A stretch of 64,000 nucleotides of DNA, from assembly GCA_964617825.1 (NCBI GenBank), contig CAZTWL010000010.1, forward strand, positions 1-64,000. The letters are read 5' to 3'. Position numbers and translations under genes: made by a program. The notes beneath the pieces are model-generated. The model saw only the letters and a program-made list of their open reading frames with translations. It searched no databases and was not told the origin of the DNA. Origin of the DNA: VSJD01 sp964617825 (lineage in GTDB: Bacteria > Verrucomicrobiota > Kiritimatiellia > JAAZAB01). Positions within the stretch are counted from its first letter, which is position 1, and every line of letters begins with the position of its first letter. This document shows positions 34,125 to 42,924 of this stretch, one piece after another.

Positions 34125-34699
34125 CTTTATTTTCCAAAGAGTATCTCGGAAAATTGCGGGAACTATTCGATCTGTTCCCGCACGCACAGTTCGAACAGAT
34201 GATCGACTGTCTTTTGGCAGCTCATACCCAGGGTCGCCGCATTTTCCTCATGGGCAATGGCGGGAGCGCCATGACAGCGTCCCATTTTGCCTGCGACCTC
34301 AATAAAGGATGTGGCTTCGGTCAAGCCCGGCGTTTTAAGGCCATCTGCCTGAATGACAGCTTGCCGACTCTGCTGGCCTATGCCAACGATCTATCCTATG
34401 CGCAGGTTTTTGTGGAACAACTAAAGAATTTTTATATGCCCGGCGATGTGGTCATGGGCATATCCGCGAGCGGCAATTCGGCCAATGTGCTTCGCGCCAT
34501 TGAGTACGCCAAGGGGCATGAGGGCATCACGATCGGCTGGTGCGGTTTCGATGGCGGAGCATTGGGCTCAATGGTTCAAATCCCGCTGCACATTCGTTCT
34601 CAGGATATGCAGAAGATCGAAGACCTTCACTTGATCATTGCGCATATGGCCATGCAACGGATTAATTCCGCATTTGCCGGGCAGCAAAAGCCGGGTTAG
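34121..34699 (+). CDS. Sedoheptulose-7-phosphate isomerase-like SIS protein (GmhA-like)
   Basis: 192 residues from ATG 34121, which overlaps the hddC-like stop (ATGA). SIS domain: GRRIFLMGNGGSAMTASHFACDLNKG, then DVVMGISASGNSANVLRAIEYAK, both typical of GmhA/DiaA. GmhA converts sedoheptulose-7-phosphate to D-glycero-D-manno-heptose-7-phosphate, the first step for hddA. The conserved His/Glu of the C-terminal helix appear as IEDLHLIIAHMAMQRI. A DiaA-type role is made less likely by context. Confidence 0.85.
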   Translation: MTLFSKEYLGKLRELFDLFPHAQFEQMIDCLLAAHTQGRRIFLMGNGGSAMTASHFACDLNKGCGFGQARRFKAICLNDSLPTLLAYANDLSYAQVFVEQLKNFYMPGDVVMGISASGNSANVLRAIEYAKGHEGITIGWCGFDGGALGSMVQIPLHIRSQDMQKIEDLHLIIAHMAMQRINSAFAGQQKPG

Positions 34700-34714
34700 C
34701 CCGCACCATTGAGT

Positions 34715-36589
34715 TTATACTCTCCTGTCCAGTTCCTGCCCGGTCGAGTGTTTGGCCGCCCAGCTAATCAGCTTGCCAACCGCTTTTGTCTCCCACTTTG
34801 TGCCCTTGAGAGCCCACTCATGTCCCCAATCCACGGCAAGGTAAAACCGCAGATCGAACAGCAGTTCGAAGGGCTTGATGAGCGCTCGTTTCCATCCTGG
34901 AAAGTTCTGGGCGGTCTTATGGGCCTTATTGAAATGCATTCCCGCAATAGGATAAATGGCATTCCAATAGTCTGGCAGGAAAGGATTATAAGCCGCGCTC
35001 GACCTAGTCCACTCCCGTAATGTCTGCGGCATCGGCCAAAGCCATTGGCGCGATTCACGGAGCAATGCCCCGAGACTACCCGTACCGTCCAGATAGGCAA
35101 CGAGATGGGGTTGAACGGTATCGGCCGCTTTAGGCATCGGTTTTTCATTATGGCGAGCTCCGGGAATTTTCACCCAGGCAGCAAGTCTATCCCGCAAATC
35201 CTCCGGCAGGTCGGCAGCCTTGTCCGCTCGCCTCGTTTCCACTTCTTTCAACAGATCGCAGAACACATGCATGTCGCGGATGTCGGCATAAATCGGCGTA
35301 CCAGGAAAAGCCGCCAAAACATAGACCGTCGCGCGGTACTTCTTTGGCGGGAACAGCTTGCGTAGCATATCGGCCAGTTGCAAAGTTTGGCGTATTTCAC
35401 TCCAGGTTTCGGTCGGATTGGCCACAATGAAGGTGCCGACCATTTCAATCCCGGCGGCAACCATGTTGCCGGCCGCCGCGACATGATCCTCGACACTTTC
35501 ATGCTTGTGCATGACATAATTTAATACTCTTGGATTGCCCGATTCGACACCAACGTGGATACGGATCACGCCCATATCCGCCATCCACTGCACCTGATCC
35601 CGATCGAGAAGTTGGTCACTACGCAGATGCAGGTGGGTGGTAATGCCCTTCTGCTTCAAATAGGGAATATAAGGCTCCGAGGACTTAATGGCTGTGGCGC
35701 TATTCTCGTCTTCCAGCTCGATATGCGTAAAAGGGACCTGAACATACACCGCATCGATAGCGGCTTTCCAGCTTGCAAACGGGATTTTGCGATAGGAATC
35801 CATGTACTGGCGGCCGACACTGCAAAAGGCGCAAGAATCGGTTGACCAGGGACAACCGCGCGAAACTGGCAGAATCATCTCATTACGCTTCGCGGCGGCA
35901 ACAAAATAGCGCAAGGTCCATTGATTCACCACGTCCGGCAAATCGCGCTCCATATCCGGCACATGCCGACTATCCTGCACGCATACCTGCCCGTCGCGAT
36001 TCCGGTAGCCGATGCCATCCACAAGCGGCAAATGCGAGGGATCATATATCGCCCGCAGCAAGGCCGGCAATCGCAGTTCGCCTTCACCAAAGACCACATA
36101 ATCCACCAGTGGATCGGCGAGATTGGTGTGCGGGTCGGTGAGCGTCGCATGGGCTCCACCCAGAATAATTGGCTTGGCAGGCCACTTAGCTTTCACTTGA
36201 CTCGCCAGCCGGACAAATTCTCCCAGCTGGTAACCAGTGATGGCGGAAAAACCAATGACATTGGCTTGTGCGGCCAGCGCCAGAAAATCCGCCTCCTGAT
36301 CGTGACGTGCATCCCAATAAGCAACTTGAAAACCATATTTACGCGCCGATTCGCCGATATAGAACAAACCTAAGGGCTCGTTTCTTTGCGGACTGGATGA
36401 GGAAGGCCGGGGAAATACGAGCAAAACATCGTATTGGCCATTGTAGTTCGCCCTTTCCGCCTCATGTCGAATCGTTGCGCCATTCGCGTTTTCAAGGACT
36501 GTGCGGATTTTATAGTCGCTGGTTTTTGGAGTTATTACCGGGAACGGTTTGTTGGCTGCTTCCCGTCCTCTACGGGTCACTTTTTCCAT
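34715..36589 (-). CDS. B12-binding radical SAM protein with CX6CX2C cluster motif
   Basis: 624 residues. The N-terminal B12-binding-like domain (residues 50-180) has YDVLLVFPRP, NVIGFSAITGY and IILGGAHATL. The radical SAM core starts at SRGCPWSTDSCAFCSVGRQY near residue 245, where the three cluster cysteines are spaced CX6CX2C instead of CX3CX2C. Later core motifs are normal (IHVGVESGNPRVLNYVMHK, EMVGTFIVANPTET). The last 200 residues are rich in Trp and Pro. Relatives are often methyltransferases or hopanoid/lipid-modifying enzymes; the substrate here is unknown. It is convergent with the gmhA-like gene, 15 bases apart. The start lacks a clear ribosome site. Confidence 0.85.
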   Translation of the reverse strand: MEKVTRRGREAANKPFPVITPKTSDYKIRTVLENANGATIRHEAERANYNGQYDVLLVFPRPSSSSPQRNEPLGLFYIGESARKYGFQVAYWDARHDQEADFLALAAQANVIGFSAITGYQLGEFVRLASQVKAKWPAKPIILGGAHATLTDPHTNLADPLVDYVVFGEGELRLPALLRAIYDPSHLPLVDGIGYRNRDGQVCVQDSRHVPDMERDLPDVVNQWTLRYFVAAAKRNEMILPVSRGCPWSTDSCAFCSVGRQYMDSYRKIPFASWKAAIDAVYVQVPFTHIELEDENSATAIKSSEPYIPYLKQKGITTHLHLRSDQLLDRDQVQWMADMGVIRIHVGVESGNPRVLNYVMHKHESVEDHVAAAGNMVAAGIEMVGTFIVANPTETWSEIRQTLQLADMLRKLFPPKKYRATVYVLAAFPGTPIYADIRDMHVFCDLLKEVETRRADKAADLPEDLRDRLAAWVKIPGARHNEKPMPKAADTVQPHLVAYLDGTGSLGALLRESRQWLWPMPQTLREWTRSSAAYNPFLPDYWNAIYPIAGMHFNKAHKTAQNFPGWKRALIKPFELLFDLRFYLAVDWGHEWALKGTKWETKAVGKLISWAAKHSTGQELDRRV

Positions 36590-36630
36590 TTTTTATTTCT
36601 CACTTTGCCAGTACATTTGCACAAATAGAA

Positions 36631-37554
36631 TTACTTCACAAAATACAAGGGGCGCTTCTTGGATTCCTCGAAAATCCGGCTGATATATTGGCCGATAATG
36701 CCCAGGCAAACCAGTTGGATGCCTCCCAAGAATAACACCAGGGCCATTATGGAAGCCCATCCGGGCATCAGCGCCGCTGGACGGACAAAATGGTCCCACA
36801 TAATGCGCAAGGCGAACAGCAGGCCGAGCAGGGAAATAAGCACACCGGCCCCGGTTATCCAACGCAGGGGCGCAGCCGAAAACGACGTGATGGCATCGAA
36901 AGCCAGCCGCAGGGATTTCCAAACCGGATATTTGGTCTCCCCGGCATGGCGGGCCGCACGTTCATAATAAACCGCCCCTTGGCTAAAACCAACCCAGCAG
37001 GTCAGCCCGCGCATGAAGCGGTGTAATTCGCGAACGTTCTTGAGGGCTTCCACAACCTTGCGATCGACCAAGCGGAAATCGCCGGTATTCATGGGCACAT
37101 CCACCTTGGCCAGCGCCCGAAAAACCTTGTAGAATGATGCAGCCAAAAATTTTTTCAACCAGGTCTCCCCCGCCCGGCTGCGCCGCACGGCATACACGAC
37201 TTCGCACCCCTCGCGCCACTTGGATAAAAGTTCGGGGATCATCTCGGGGGGATCTTGCAAGTCGGCATCCATGATCACCACCGCATCACCATCTGCATGA
37301 TCCATGCCGGCCGTAATGGCAATCTGATGCCCAAAGTTACGGGATAGCTGCAAGAGGCGCACACGTCTGTCTTCTTCCGCCTTGCACCGCACCCATTGCG
37401 GCGATTGATCGACACTGCCGTCGTCCACAAACAAAATTTCGAATTGCTCCGGCTGATCGGCCATGGCCTTAATCACCCGTTCGTACAAAACGGGCAAATT
37501 GCCGATCTCGTTCAGGAACGGGACAACCACAACCAGTTTTTTAGCTGTTGGCAT
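36631..37554 (-). CDS. GT2 glycosyltransferase with two C-terminal membrane helices
   Basis: 307 residues from ATG 37554. The GT2 core starts KKLVVVVPFLNEIGNLPVLYERV; the metal-binding DXD is the DADLQDPPE segment near residue 95, followed by the acidic/basic RRSRAGE. Two hydrophobic helices near the C-terminus (ITGAGVLISLLGLLFALRIM and IMALVLFLGGIQLVCLGIIG) make this a DPM1/GtrB-type enzyme that puts a sugar onto undecaprenyl phosphate at the inner membrane. The open frame extends 54 codons upstream without a ribosome site. It could feed the GT39-like enzyme elsewhere in the window with lipid-linked sugar. Confidence 0.9.
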   Translation of the reverse strand: MPTAKKLVVVVPFLNEIGNLPVLYERVIKAMADQPEQFEILFVDDGSVDQSPQWVRCKAEEDRRVRLLQLSRNFGHQIAITAGMDHADGDAVVIMDADLQDPPEMIPELLSKWREGCEVVYAVRRSRAGETWLKKFLAASFYKVFRALAKVDVPMNTGDFRLVDRKVVEALKNVRELHRFMRGLTCWVGFSQGAVYYERAARHAGETKYPVWKSLRLAFDAITSFSAAPLRWITGAGVLISLLGLLFALRIMWDHFVRPAALMPGWASIMALVLFLGGIQLVCLGIIGQYISRIFEESKKRPLYFVK

Positions 37555-37666
37555 ATTTATCAGGGCATGGCCGGCTCGCAGCCAACACGCCTCGTCCGGT
37601 TTTGCGGTCGCATTCGGCGGATTAATTCTGCGCCTTGCGCGGCCAAGCGCTTCCGTGGCTTGACAA

Positions 37667-38368
37667 TTACGGATGCAACGTGCCATCGGGCAGAATTGTC
37701 CGGGACAATATCGCATTATTCAACTGATTGGTTTTGGAAAGAACGGCGCCCTGCAGGTTGGCGCCGGTCAGGTCGGTTCCCTGCAAAATGGCGCCGGTCA
37801 GAATGGCGCCGGTCAAATTCGCGCGCACAAGATTAGCTTCTGAAAGGATCGCGCCGGTCAGGTCCGCCCCCATTAACATGGCATCGCACAATTTGGCGCG
37901 CAGGAGATTGGCGCCCTTCAATTTGGCGCTGACCAGCGTGGCCCCGCTCAAGTCCGTCTCGTTCAGCACAGCGCCTTCCATGTTCGCCAGGCTCAGATTG
38001 GCCCGGCAGAGACTGGCTTTGGTCAAAATCGTTTTCTTAAGATTGGCCTCGCGCATGTCCGCCGAAAGCAAATTCGCCCCGCTCAGGTTGGCATCGTTCA
38101 ACTTGGCGCTTTGCAATTGCTTGTTCATCCGCGAGCTGCGGGCGCGCTCCAAGCACTCGTCGCGCGTCAACTTCGCGGCCGAAAAGTCCGTTTCGCCTCT
38201 GCTGATCGTGGTTTTGCCGGCGGCCTGGGCGGGAACAACGTGCGCCAGCATACCGGTCATCAGGAGCAGAACAAGCGCATAACGGGAAAAAACCCGAAAC
38301 CAACAACAGTACGGTATCCACCGTACGAGCGCGATCAAGGTCCGGCCCCGTTCAAAAGGATTATTCAT
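37667..38368 (-). CDS. Exported pentapeptide repeat protein
   Basis: 233 residues from ATG 38368, which has AAGGA eight bases upstream. A hydrophobic segment YALVLLLMTGMLAHVVPAQA ends in a signal-peptidase-like AQA near residue 50, so the repeat domain is likely exported. From about residue 75, more than 25 tandem A(N/D/V/I)LxxA-type pentapeptides continue (NDANLSGANLLSADM, LTGAILTGAILQGTDL), ending in a short non-repeat tail. Pentapeptide proteins form a rigid quadrilateral beta-helix; functions vary and none can be assigned here. It lies 75 bases downstream of rpoD on the same strand and may be read through from it. Confidence 0.85.
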   Translation of the reverse strand: MNNPFERGRTLIALVRWIPYCCWFRVFSRYALVLLLMTGMLAHVVPAQAAGKTTISRGETDFSAAKLTRDECLERARSSRMNKQLQSAKLNDANLSGANLLSADMREANLKKTILTKASLCRANLSLANMEGAVLNETDLSGATLVSAKLKGANLLRAKLCDAMLMGADLTGAILSEANLVRANLTGAILTGAILQGTDLTGANLQGAVLSKTNQLNNAILSRTILPDGTLHP

Positions 38369-38443
38369 GTTCACGTCCTTGTCATCCCGGCGTTCCCGAT
38401 TGTCCGACAAGTCCGAGAGGCTTGAATTCGCAGGCAACCCGGT

Positions 38444-40291
38444 CTAATTATGGGTCTCCAGAAATCCTTCCAGCTTCTGCAAGCGCGTTGGATGGCGCAA
38501 TTTACGCAGGGCCTTGGCCTCGATTTGCCGGATGCGTTCGCGAGTTACTGCAAACATGCTGCCGACCTCTTCCAATGTTCGCGGACAACCGTCGACAACG
38601 CCAAAACGTAATTTTAAGACTCTCTGTTCCCGTTCCGAAAGCGTGGCAATAACCTCCTGCAAGCGTTCCCGCAGGAGACTGTAGCCGGTCATCTCGGACG
38701 GATTTTCCGCCGATTTGTCCTCGATAAAATCGCCAAAACAAGCATCGTCGCTGTCGCCCACGGAAGCCTGCAGCGAAATAGGCTGCTGGGACATCTTGAA
38801 AACTTCCCGGACGCGATCAACGGGCAGGTCCACTTCATTGGCCACTTCTTCAGGCGTCGGTTCGCGGCCAAAATCCTGGAGTAGCTGTTTCTGGACCCGC
38901 ACCAGCTTATTGATGGTCTCGATCATATGGACCGGGATGCGGATCGTACGGGCTTGATCGGCAATCGCCCTGGTAGCGGCCTGGCGAATCCACCACGTGG
39001 CATATGTGCTGAACTTGTAGCCTCGTTTGTATTCGAATTTTTCAACGGCGCGCATCAGGCCGGTGTTGCCTTCCTGGATTAGATCCAGGAACATAAGGCC
39101 GCGGTTCATGTATTTCTTAACGATACTGATCACCAACCGCAGGTTGGCTTCCGCCATTTCGGTCCTGGCTTTCTGCCCCTTCTTGAGCCAGCTCTTCAAC
39201 TCGCGGTACTTGGCCTCGAATACGTTTCCGTCCATCAGGAACAAATCTTCCAGCTCATGCAATTTACTGCGCTCCGCGCGCAGCTTTGCCGCCCGGGGCG
39301 CTGTCTTCGGCCCTTTGGCCGTTTCCAGCTTATGGATCAGGCTCGTACATTCGGAGTACTTCTGATAATAGCTGTCCGCCAAAACCACGAAGTCCTCTAT
39401 GGCCTTCTGCTTGAAATAGAACCCGTCCAACTGACGGGAATAAACAGACCAGGCTTTGTCGAATACCTTACGATTTTGCTCCAGCTTTTTAGGATTGCCT
39501 TCGGACTGTTTGAGCTTGGCATACAGGACGGCAATGTTCTTGAACGACAGCCGTATTTTTTTCTTCAGGTTCGGCAACATCCGGAAATACTTGTCGCGCC
39601 CCTCAACATGCTTGTCGATAATGATGCGGTCAAAGCGTTCCTTGCCCTCTTCCAGGCGGGCCGCGAGGGCCAAATAAGCTTCGATCGAAAACCCGAAACG
39701 CTTGAACAAAACCCGCGAATTAATTTCCGCTTCTTCAATCCGCTTGCAAATCTCCACTTCCTGGTTGCGCGTGAGCAATGGCACCTGCCCCATCTGGTGC
39801 AGATAAGTGCGGATCGGATCATCCATAACATCCATGGACTTGGCCTGCTCGGCGCGTTCTTCCTTTTCCGCCTGTTTTTTGAACTGCTCCACACCGGTGG
39901 AATCGATCACCTCGATATCCATCCCGCGCAGCAGCAGGATAAAACCGTCAATTTCCTCAGGATCGATCAGATTGGTCGGCAACGCCCCGTTAATATCGCC
40001 GTATGTCAGGTACCCTTGGTCACGCGCCAGCTTCGTCAGATCCTTCATCTTCTCACGCAGTTCTTCACTGCTCAGCTTGACGCGGATGTTGGCATTCAAG
40101 GTTTCGCCGAGCGCGTCGGGCGGCGCGCCTTTGGCCGCATCGGGCTTGATCACCACTGAAGCCGTTTTGGGCTCGCCTTTGTCTGCCGACGCCTCTTGAT
40201 GCGCAAGAGCGCTCTTGGCTTTAGGCGGCGGCGTATGTCCTTTCGGCGGACTGACGCGTTGTGCGGCGGACGAGGTGTGTTTTGTCTTCAT
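38444..40291 (-). CDS. rpoD: RNA polymerase sigma factor RpoD
   Basis: 615 residues from ATG 40291. Region 1.2 begins DDPIRTYLHQMGQVPLLTRNQEVEI; a helical non-conserved region spans about 190-370; region 2 (AEANLRLVISIVKKYMNRGLMFLDLIQEGNTGLMRAVEKFEYKRGYKFSTYATWWIRQA) is invariant; region 3 has PVHMIETINKL; region 4 has LEEVGSMFAVTRERIRQIEAKALRKLRHP. It is the primary sigma factor. A TTG six codons earlier, immediately after AAGGA, is a poorer start. tRNA-Thr ends only 24 bases upstream, and a strong promoter precedes the tRNA, so both are on one transcript. Confidence 0.97.
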   Translation of the reverse strand: MKTKHTSSAAQRVSPPKGHTPPPKAKSALAHQEASADKGEPKTASVVIKPDAAKGAPPDALGETLNANIRVKLSSEELREKMKDLTKLARDQGYLTYGDINGALPTNLIDPEEIDGFILLLRGMDIEVIDSTGVEQFKKQAEKEERAEQAKSMDVMDDPIRTYLHQMGQVPLLTRNQEVEICKRIEEAEINSRVLFKRFGFSIEAYLALAARLEEGKERFDRIIIDKHVEGRDKYFRMLPNLKKKIRLSFKNIAVLYAKLKQSEGNPKKLEQNRKVFDKAWSVYSRQLDGFYFKQKAIEDFVVLADSYYQKYSECTSLIHKLETAKGPKTAPRAAKLRAERSKLHELEDLFLMDGNVFEAKYRELKSWLKKGQKARTEMAEANLRLVISIVKKYMNRGLMFLDLIQEGNTGLMRAVEKFEYKRGYKFSTYATWWIRQAATRAIADQARTIRIPVHMIETINKLVRVQKQLLQDFGREPTPEEVANEVDLPVDRVREVFKMSQQPISLQASVGDSDDACFGDFIEDKSAENPSEMTGYSLLRERLQEVIATLSEREQRVLKLRFGVVDGCPRTLEEVGSMFAVTRERIRQIEAKALRKLRHPTRLQKLEGFLETHN

Positions 40292-40315
40292 ATGTACAAC
40301 GATGTGCAATCCTTA

Positions 40316-40388
40316 AGCCAACGGTCGGGATCGAACCGACGACCTGCGCATTACGAATGCGCTGCTCTACCAACTGAGCTACGTTGGC
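40316..40388 (-). tRNA. tRNA-Thr (anticodon CGT)
   Basis: Minus strand cloverleaf: acceptor GCCAACG/CGTTGGC, D-arm AGCTCAGTTGGTAGAGC, anticodon stem GCGCA/TGCGC around TTCGTAA, T-arm GTCGG-TTCGATC-CCGAC. CCA is not encoded. It lies 24 bases upstream of rpoD. Confidence 0.97.
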
Positions 40389-40418
40389 AAGAAAGTAACA
40401 AAATTACCGAGCTGTTTG

Positions 40419-40446
40419 TTTATACCGACAACAGGGGGATTGTCAA
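40419..40446 (-). promoter_or_regulatory. Strong sigma-70 type promoter for tRNA-Thr and rpoD
   Basis: Minus strand TTGACA (40441-40446), 16-base spacer, TATAAA (40419-40424). Transcription would start near 40412, about 24 bases before the mature tRNA-Thr. Confidence 0.78.
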
Positions 40447-40508
40447 TCAATTTTGCATGGCTCCCGAACATATGCCATCAGGACCGATCCAATGACCGCC
40501 CTACTCAG

Positions 40509-41792
40509 TCAAACAATAGGCGCCCGTTCAAGGGAATGGACCGTAATCGCACGGGGAGGCCCGGCCGGGCAATGGCTTTCGCAAGATCCGCACCCCCGGC
40601 ACAGGACTTCATCGATTTCCGGGCAATTGACGCCTTTATGCTTCACAATCCTAACAGCCTGGTACGAACAGAATTCATGGCAAACCATGCAATACTGGCC
40701 ATCCTGCCATGCCAAACAGCGCCGCCGATCCACCCGGGCCTTGCCAATGGACAAGGCCCGTTTGGCTTCCAGCGACAGGCGGCCTATGGCGCCCGTTGGA
40801 CAAGCTTCCGTACAGAGACGACACCATTCATTGCAATAACTCTTGCTGAAATCCAGACGGGGCGTAAGCCAGCTTCCGGGGCCGCCGATTCCCAAGTCAG
40901 GAACAATAATTCTCTCCGGACAGGCGCGCATGCAGCTGCCGCAGCGCGCACAAAGCCCCCACAACTCCGGTTCGGCCACAGCGCCCGGCGGGCGAATCGG
41001 CCTGTCCGGCTCCGCGCCTAGCGGCGCCTTTCGCTTCAGTATCCACCCCAATCCCGCGCCAACGACCATGGCCAAAAACATGCGTCGCCCCGTGGCCCCC
41101 CCGCTTGTCGATGTCGGAAGCAAACCCGGACACCCCGCGACGTTCCCCGTCACCGTTTGCACCGATGGTTTCCGCCCCACCAGACGCCAGCAAAACTTGC
41201 CAAATATTCCCAGGATCGCCTGCAGTGCGCCCAATGGGCAGATGCGCTCGCACCAAAAATGCGGCCAGATAGCCGTGATCAGGCCCAACAGGATCAAGCT
41301 CAACGCCGGCAGCATTTGCCCCCAGTTCACGCTCATTCCCCGCCAAGCGCTGAAAAAACCGCTGAACTGGACCAGCGGATCAAGATTCAACAGCAGCGAA
41401 CATCCGGCGATTGCGCTTCCCAACATCACGAGGCACAATCCCGCCCCGATTGCCGGAATGCGTTGCCGGGACAATCGATAACCCGGCCTTAATTTGCCAA
41501 TCCAAGTCAGCAGGGCGCCGGTCGGGCATAGGCAATAACAAAACCAGCGCCCGCGCATAAGAGCCAGCACTAGCAGCGGCAAGCTAATGAAAGATACCAC
41601 GCTAAGCGATCGCTTCGCTGTCGCCGCACAAATGGAAAGCAATGGACTGGCCGCCGGCCAGACAGCCGCATTGGTTAACAACGGGAAGACCTGCGCGCTT
41701 AAGATTGCAGCCAGGACAACAAGGCCAAGGCGAAGAAGAAATCTTCGATGGCGTCGGATCGCAGCTATCAACTTGGCAAGTATCGAGTTCAA
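40509..41792 (-). CDS. NapH/NapG-like membrane iron-sulfur protein
   Basis: 427 residues combining two modules. The N-terminal half has about five membrane helices with NapH/CcoG-type cysteine pairs CYCLCPTGALLTWI and CERICPLGALQAI. The C-terminal half is a polyferredoxin: CARCGSCMRACP, CNEWCRLCTEACP, a CX8CX2CX3C set (CLAWQDGQYCMVCHEFC), and CRGCGSCESHCP, enough for four [4Fe-4S] clusters, as in NapG/MauM. It probably passes electrons across the cytoplasmic membrane. The apparent start is TTG 41792 and is uncertain; no ATG occurs before about residue 80. The DUF362 gene lies 226 bases upstream on the same strand. Confidence 0.85.
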   Translation of the reverse strand: MNSILAKLIAAIRRHRRFLLRLGLVVLAAILSAQVFPLLTNAAVWPAASPLLSICAATAKRSLSVVSFISLPLLVLALMRGRWFCYCLCPTGALLTWIGKLRPGYRLSRQRIPAIGAGLCLVMLGSAIAGCSLLLNLDPLVQFSGFFSAWRGMSVNWGQMLPALSLILLGLITAIWPHFWCERICPLGALQAILGIFGKFCWRLVGRKPSVQTVTGNVAGCPGLLPTSTSGGATGRRMFLAMVVGAGLGWILKRKAPLGAEPDRPIRPPGAVAEPELWGLCARCGSCMRACPERIIVPDLGIGGPGSWLTPRLDFSKSYCNEWCRLCTEACPTGAIGRLSLEAKRALSIGKARVDRRRCLAWQDGQYCMVCHEFCSYQAVRIVKHKGVNCPEIDEVLCRGCGSCESHCPAGPPRAITVHSLERAPIV

Positions 41793-42018
41793 TAGTTAGC
41801 CTGCGCCATTCCTGAAAGCTCCGCGTCCATTCACAAGCATTTCGAGCAACACAAATCACTTGCGCCAATACTGTCCGGGTGACCTGGCCATGAAAATATT
41901 TTCTCCACACGAATAGGTCAACTTAGCGCAGGCGGATGACGCCGTCCTGAGTTAAACATCAAAACAGTTTGCAAGCATAGCCCAAGGGAAATGGAGAGAA
42001 TGGCCTAACGGGCGTCCA

Positions 42019-42924
42019 TTAGGCATCCACGTGCACAACCTTAACTTGCGCCAAATCGCCGCAACCGACCTTCATGTCATGGGCCATTTTTATGTAAAGC
42101 ACATCGAATGGCTGCTTGTCGAACAGTGTCGCCGCATAAGCATCCACCGCCACCGGATCAAGGCCGAAAATCAGTTGATTGGGATAAGCCAGCTTGCCCG
42201 GCCCCTGTGGCCCATTGGTCTTCATAATTCGCAGGGCATCCACAATTATCAACGAGGGCTTGATGAAAGTGCTGAAATCGGCGATGCACTGGTGCAAGTT
42301 GTGCGCATGCCAATAGCCGCGATCGGACACCGAACCCATCCAGTTTTTCATGGACAAAGTCAGGTTCGAGCCGCCGTGGCTTTTGGCCACCGGCATGTTT
42401 ATCAGGCAGGGCGCTTCGAGCACATCGCGCACAACATCGGCCTCCTTCAAATTGACGCCTCGGGGAATGGCCACGCGCTTAAATTGATTGGATGCCGGCG
42501 AATACAGGCGTCCGCCCGAGCGCTTGGCCGCCGCAGCGATACCGCTGCGTTCGAACGCATCCTTGGTGGCGGAACAGCTCTTTTCAGGCAGCGCAACCGC
42601 GGCAGCGCCGGCAAGCAAACATTCCTTGATGCAGCATTCTACCAGGGCCGGACTTGTATTCCCCCCCTGCTCCGGCAACGAGGCCCAGGCGGCGTTCACC
42701 TTGAGCACGACATCTCGGTGCGGCTTCACAAATTTTTTCCAACCGCCCAGTTGGGCGATGCCCGCGGCAAGCATGCGGCCCGGATCGGCGCCGTGGACCA
42801 CATAAATTGTGGATGCGGCTCCTGATCCGGATTGCGCCCAGGTCATACGCGGCAGGCACACGCTGCTGACCGCCGTAGCGGCCAAGCCGGTCATAAATTG
42901 ACGGCGACTGATACGAGTATTCAC
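42019..42924 (-). CDS. Tat-exported DUF362 protein
   Basis: 301 residues from GTG 42924, with AAGGA five bases upstream. The N-terminus NTRISRRQFMTGLAATAVSSV is a twin-arginine signal, so the protein is exported folded, probably with a cofactor. The rest is a DUF362 domain (VLKVNAAWAS, NMPVAKSHGGSNLTLSMKNWMG, FGLDPVAVDAYAA). Most DUF362 proteins carry ferredoxin motifs, but this one has only scattered cysteines. It is paired with the membrane iron-sulfur protein downstream, which suggests a periplasmic partner in the same electron-transfer step. Function is unknown. Confidence 0.87.
   Translation of the reverse strand: MNTRISRRQFMTGLAATAVSSVCLPRMTWAQSGSGAASTIYVVHGADPGRMLAAGIAQLGGWKKFVKPHRDVVLKVNAAWASLPEQGGNTSPALVECCIKECLLAGAAAVALPEKSCSATKDAFERSGIAAAAKRSGGRLYSPASNQFKRVAIPRGVNLKEADVVRDVLEAPCLINMPVAKSHGGSNLTLSMKNWMGSVSDRGYWHAHNLHQCIADFSTFIKPSLIIVDALRIMKTNGPQGPGKLAYPNQLIFGLDPVAVDAYAATLFDKQPFDVLYIKMAHDMKVGCGDLAQVKVVHVDA

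Noticed and set aside
37667..38368. The repeated pattern in the pentapeptide gene as a CRISPR or tandem DNA repeat
   Set aside because: The periodicity is 15 bases and explained by coding for pentapeptides; there are no spacers.
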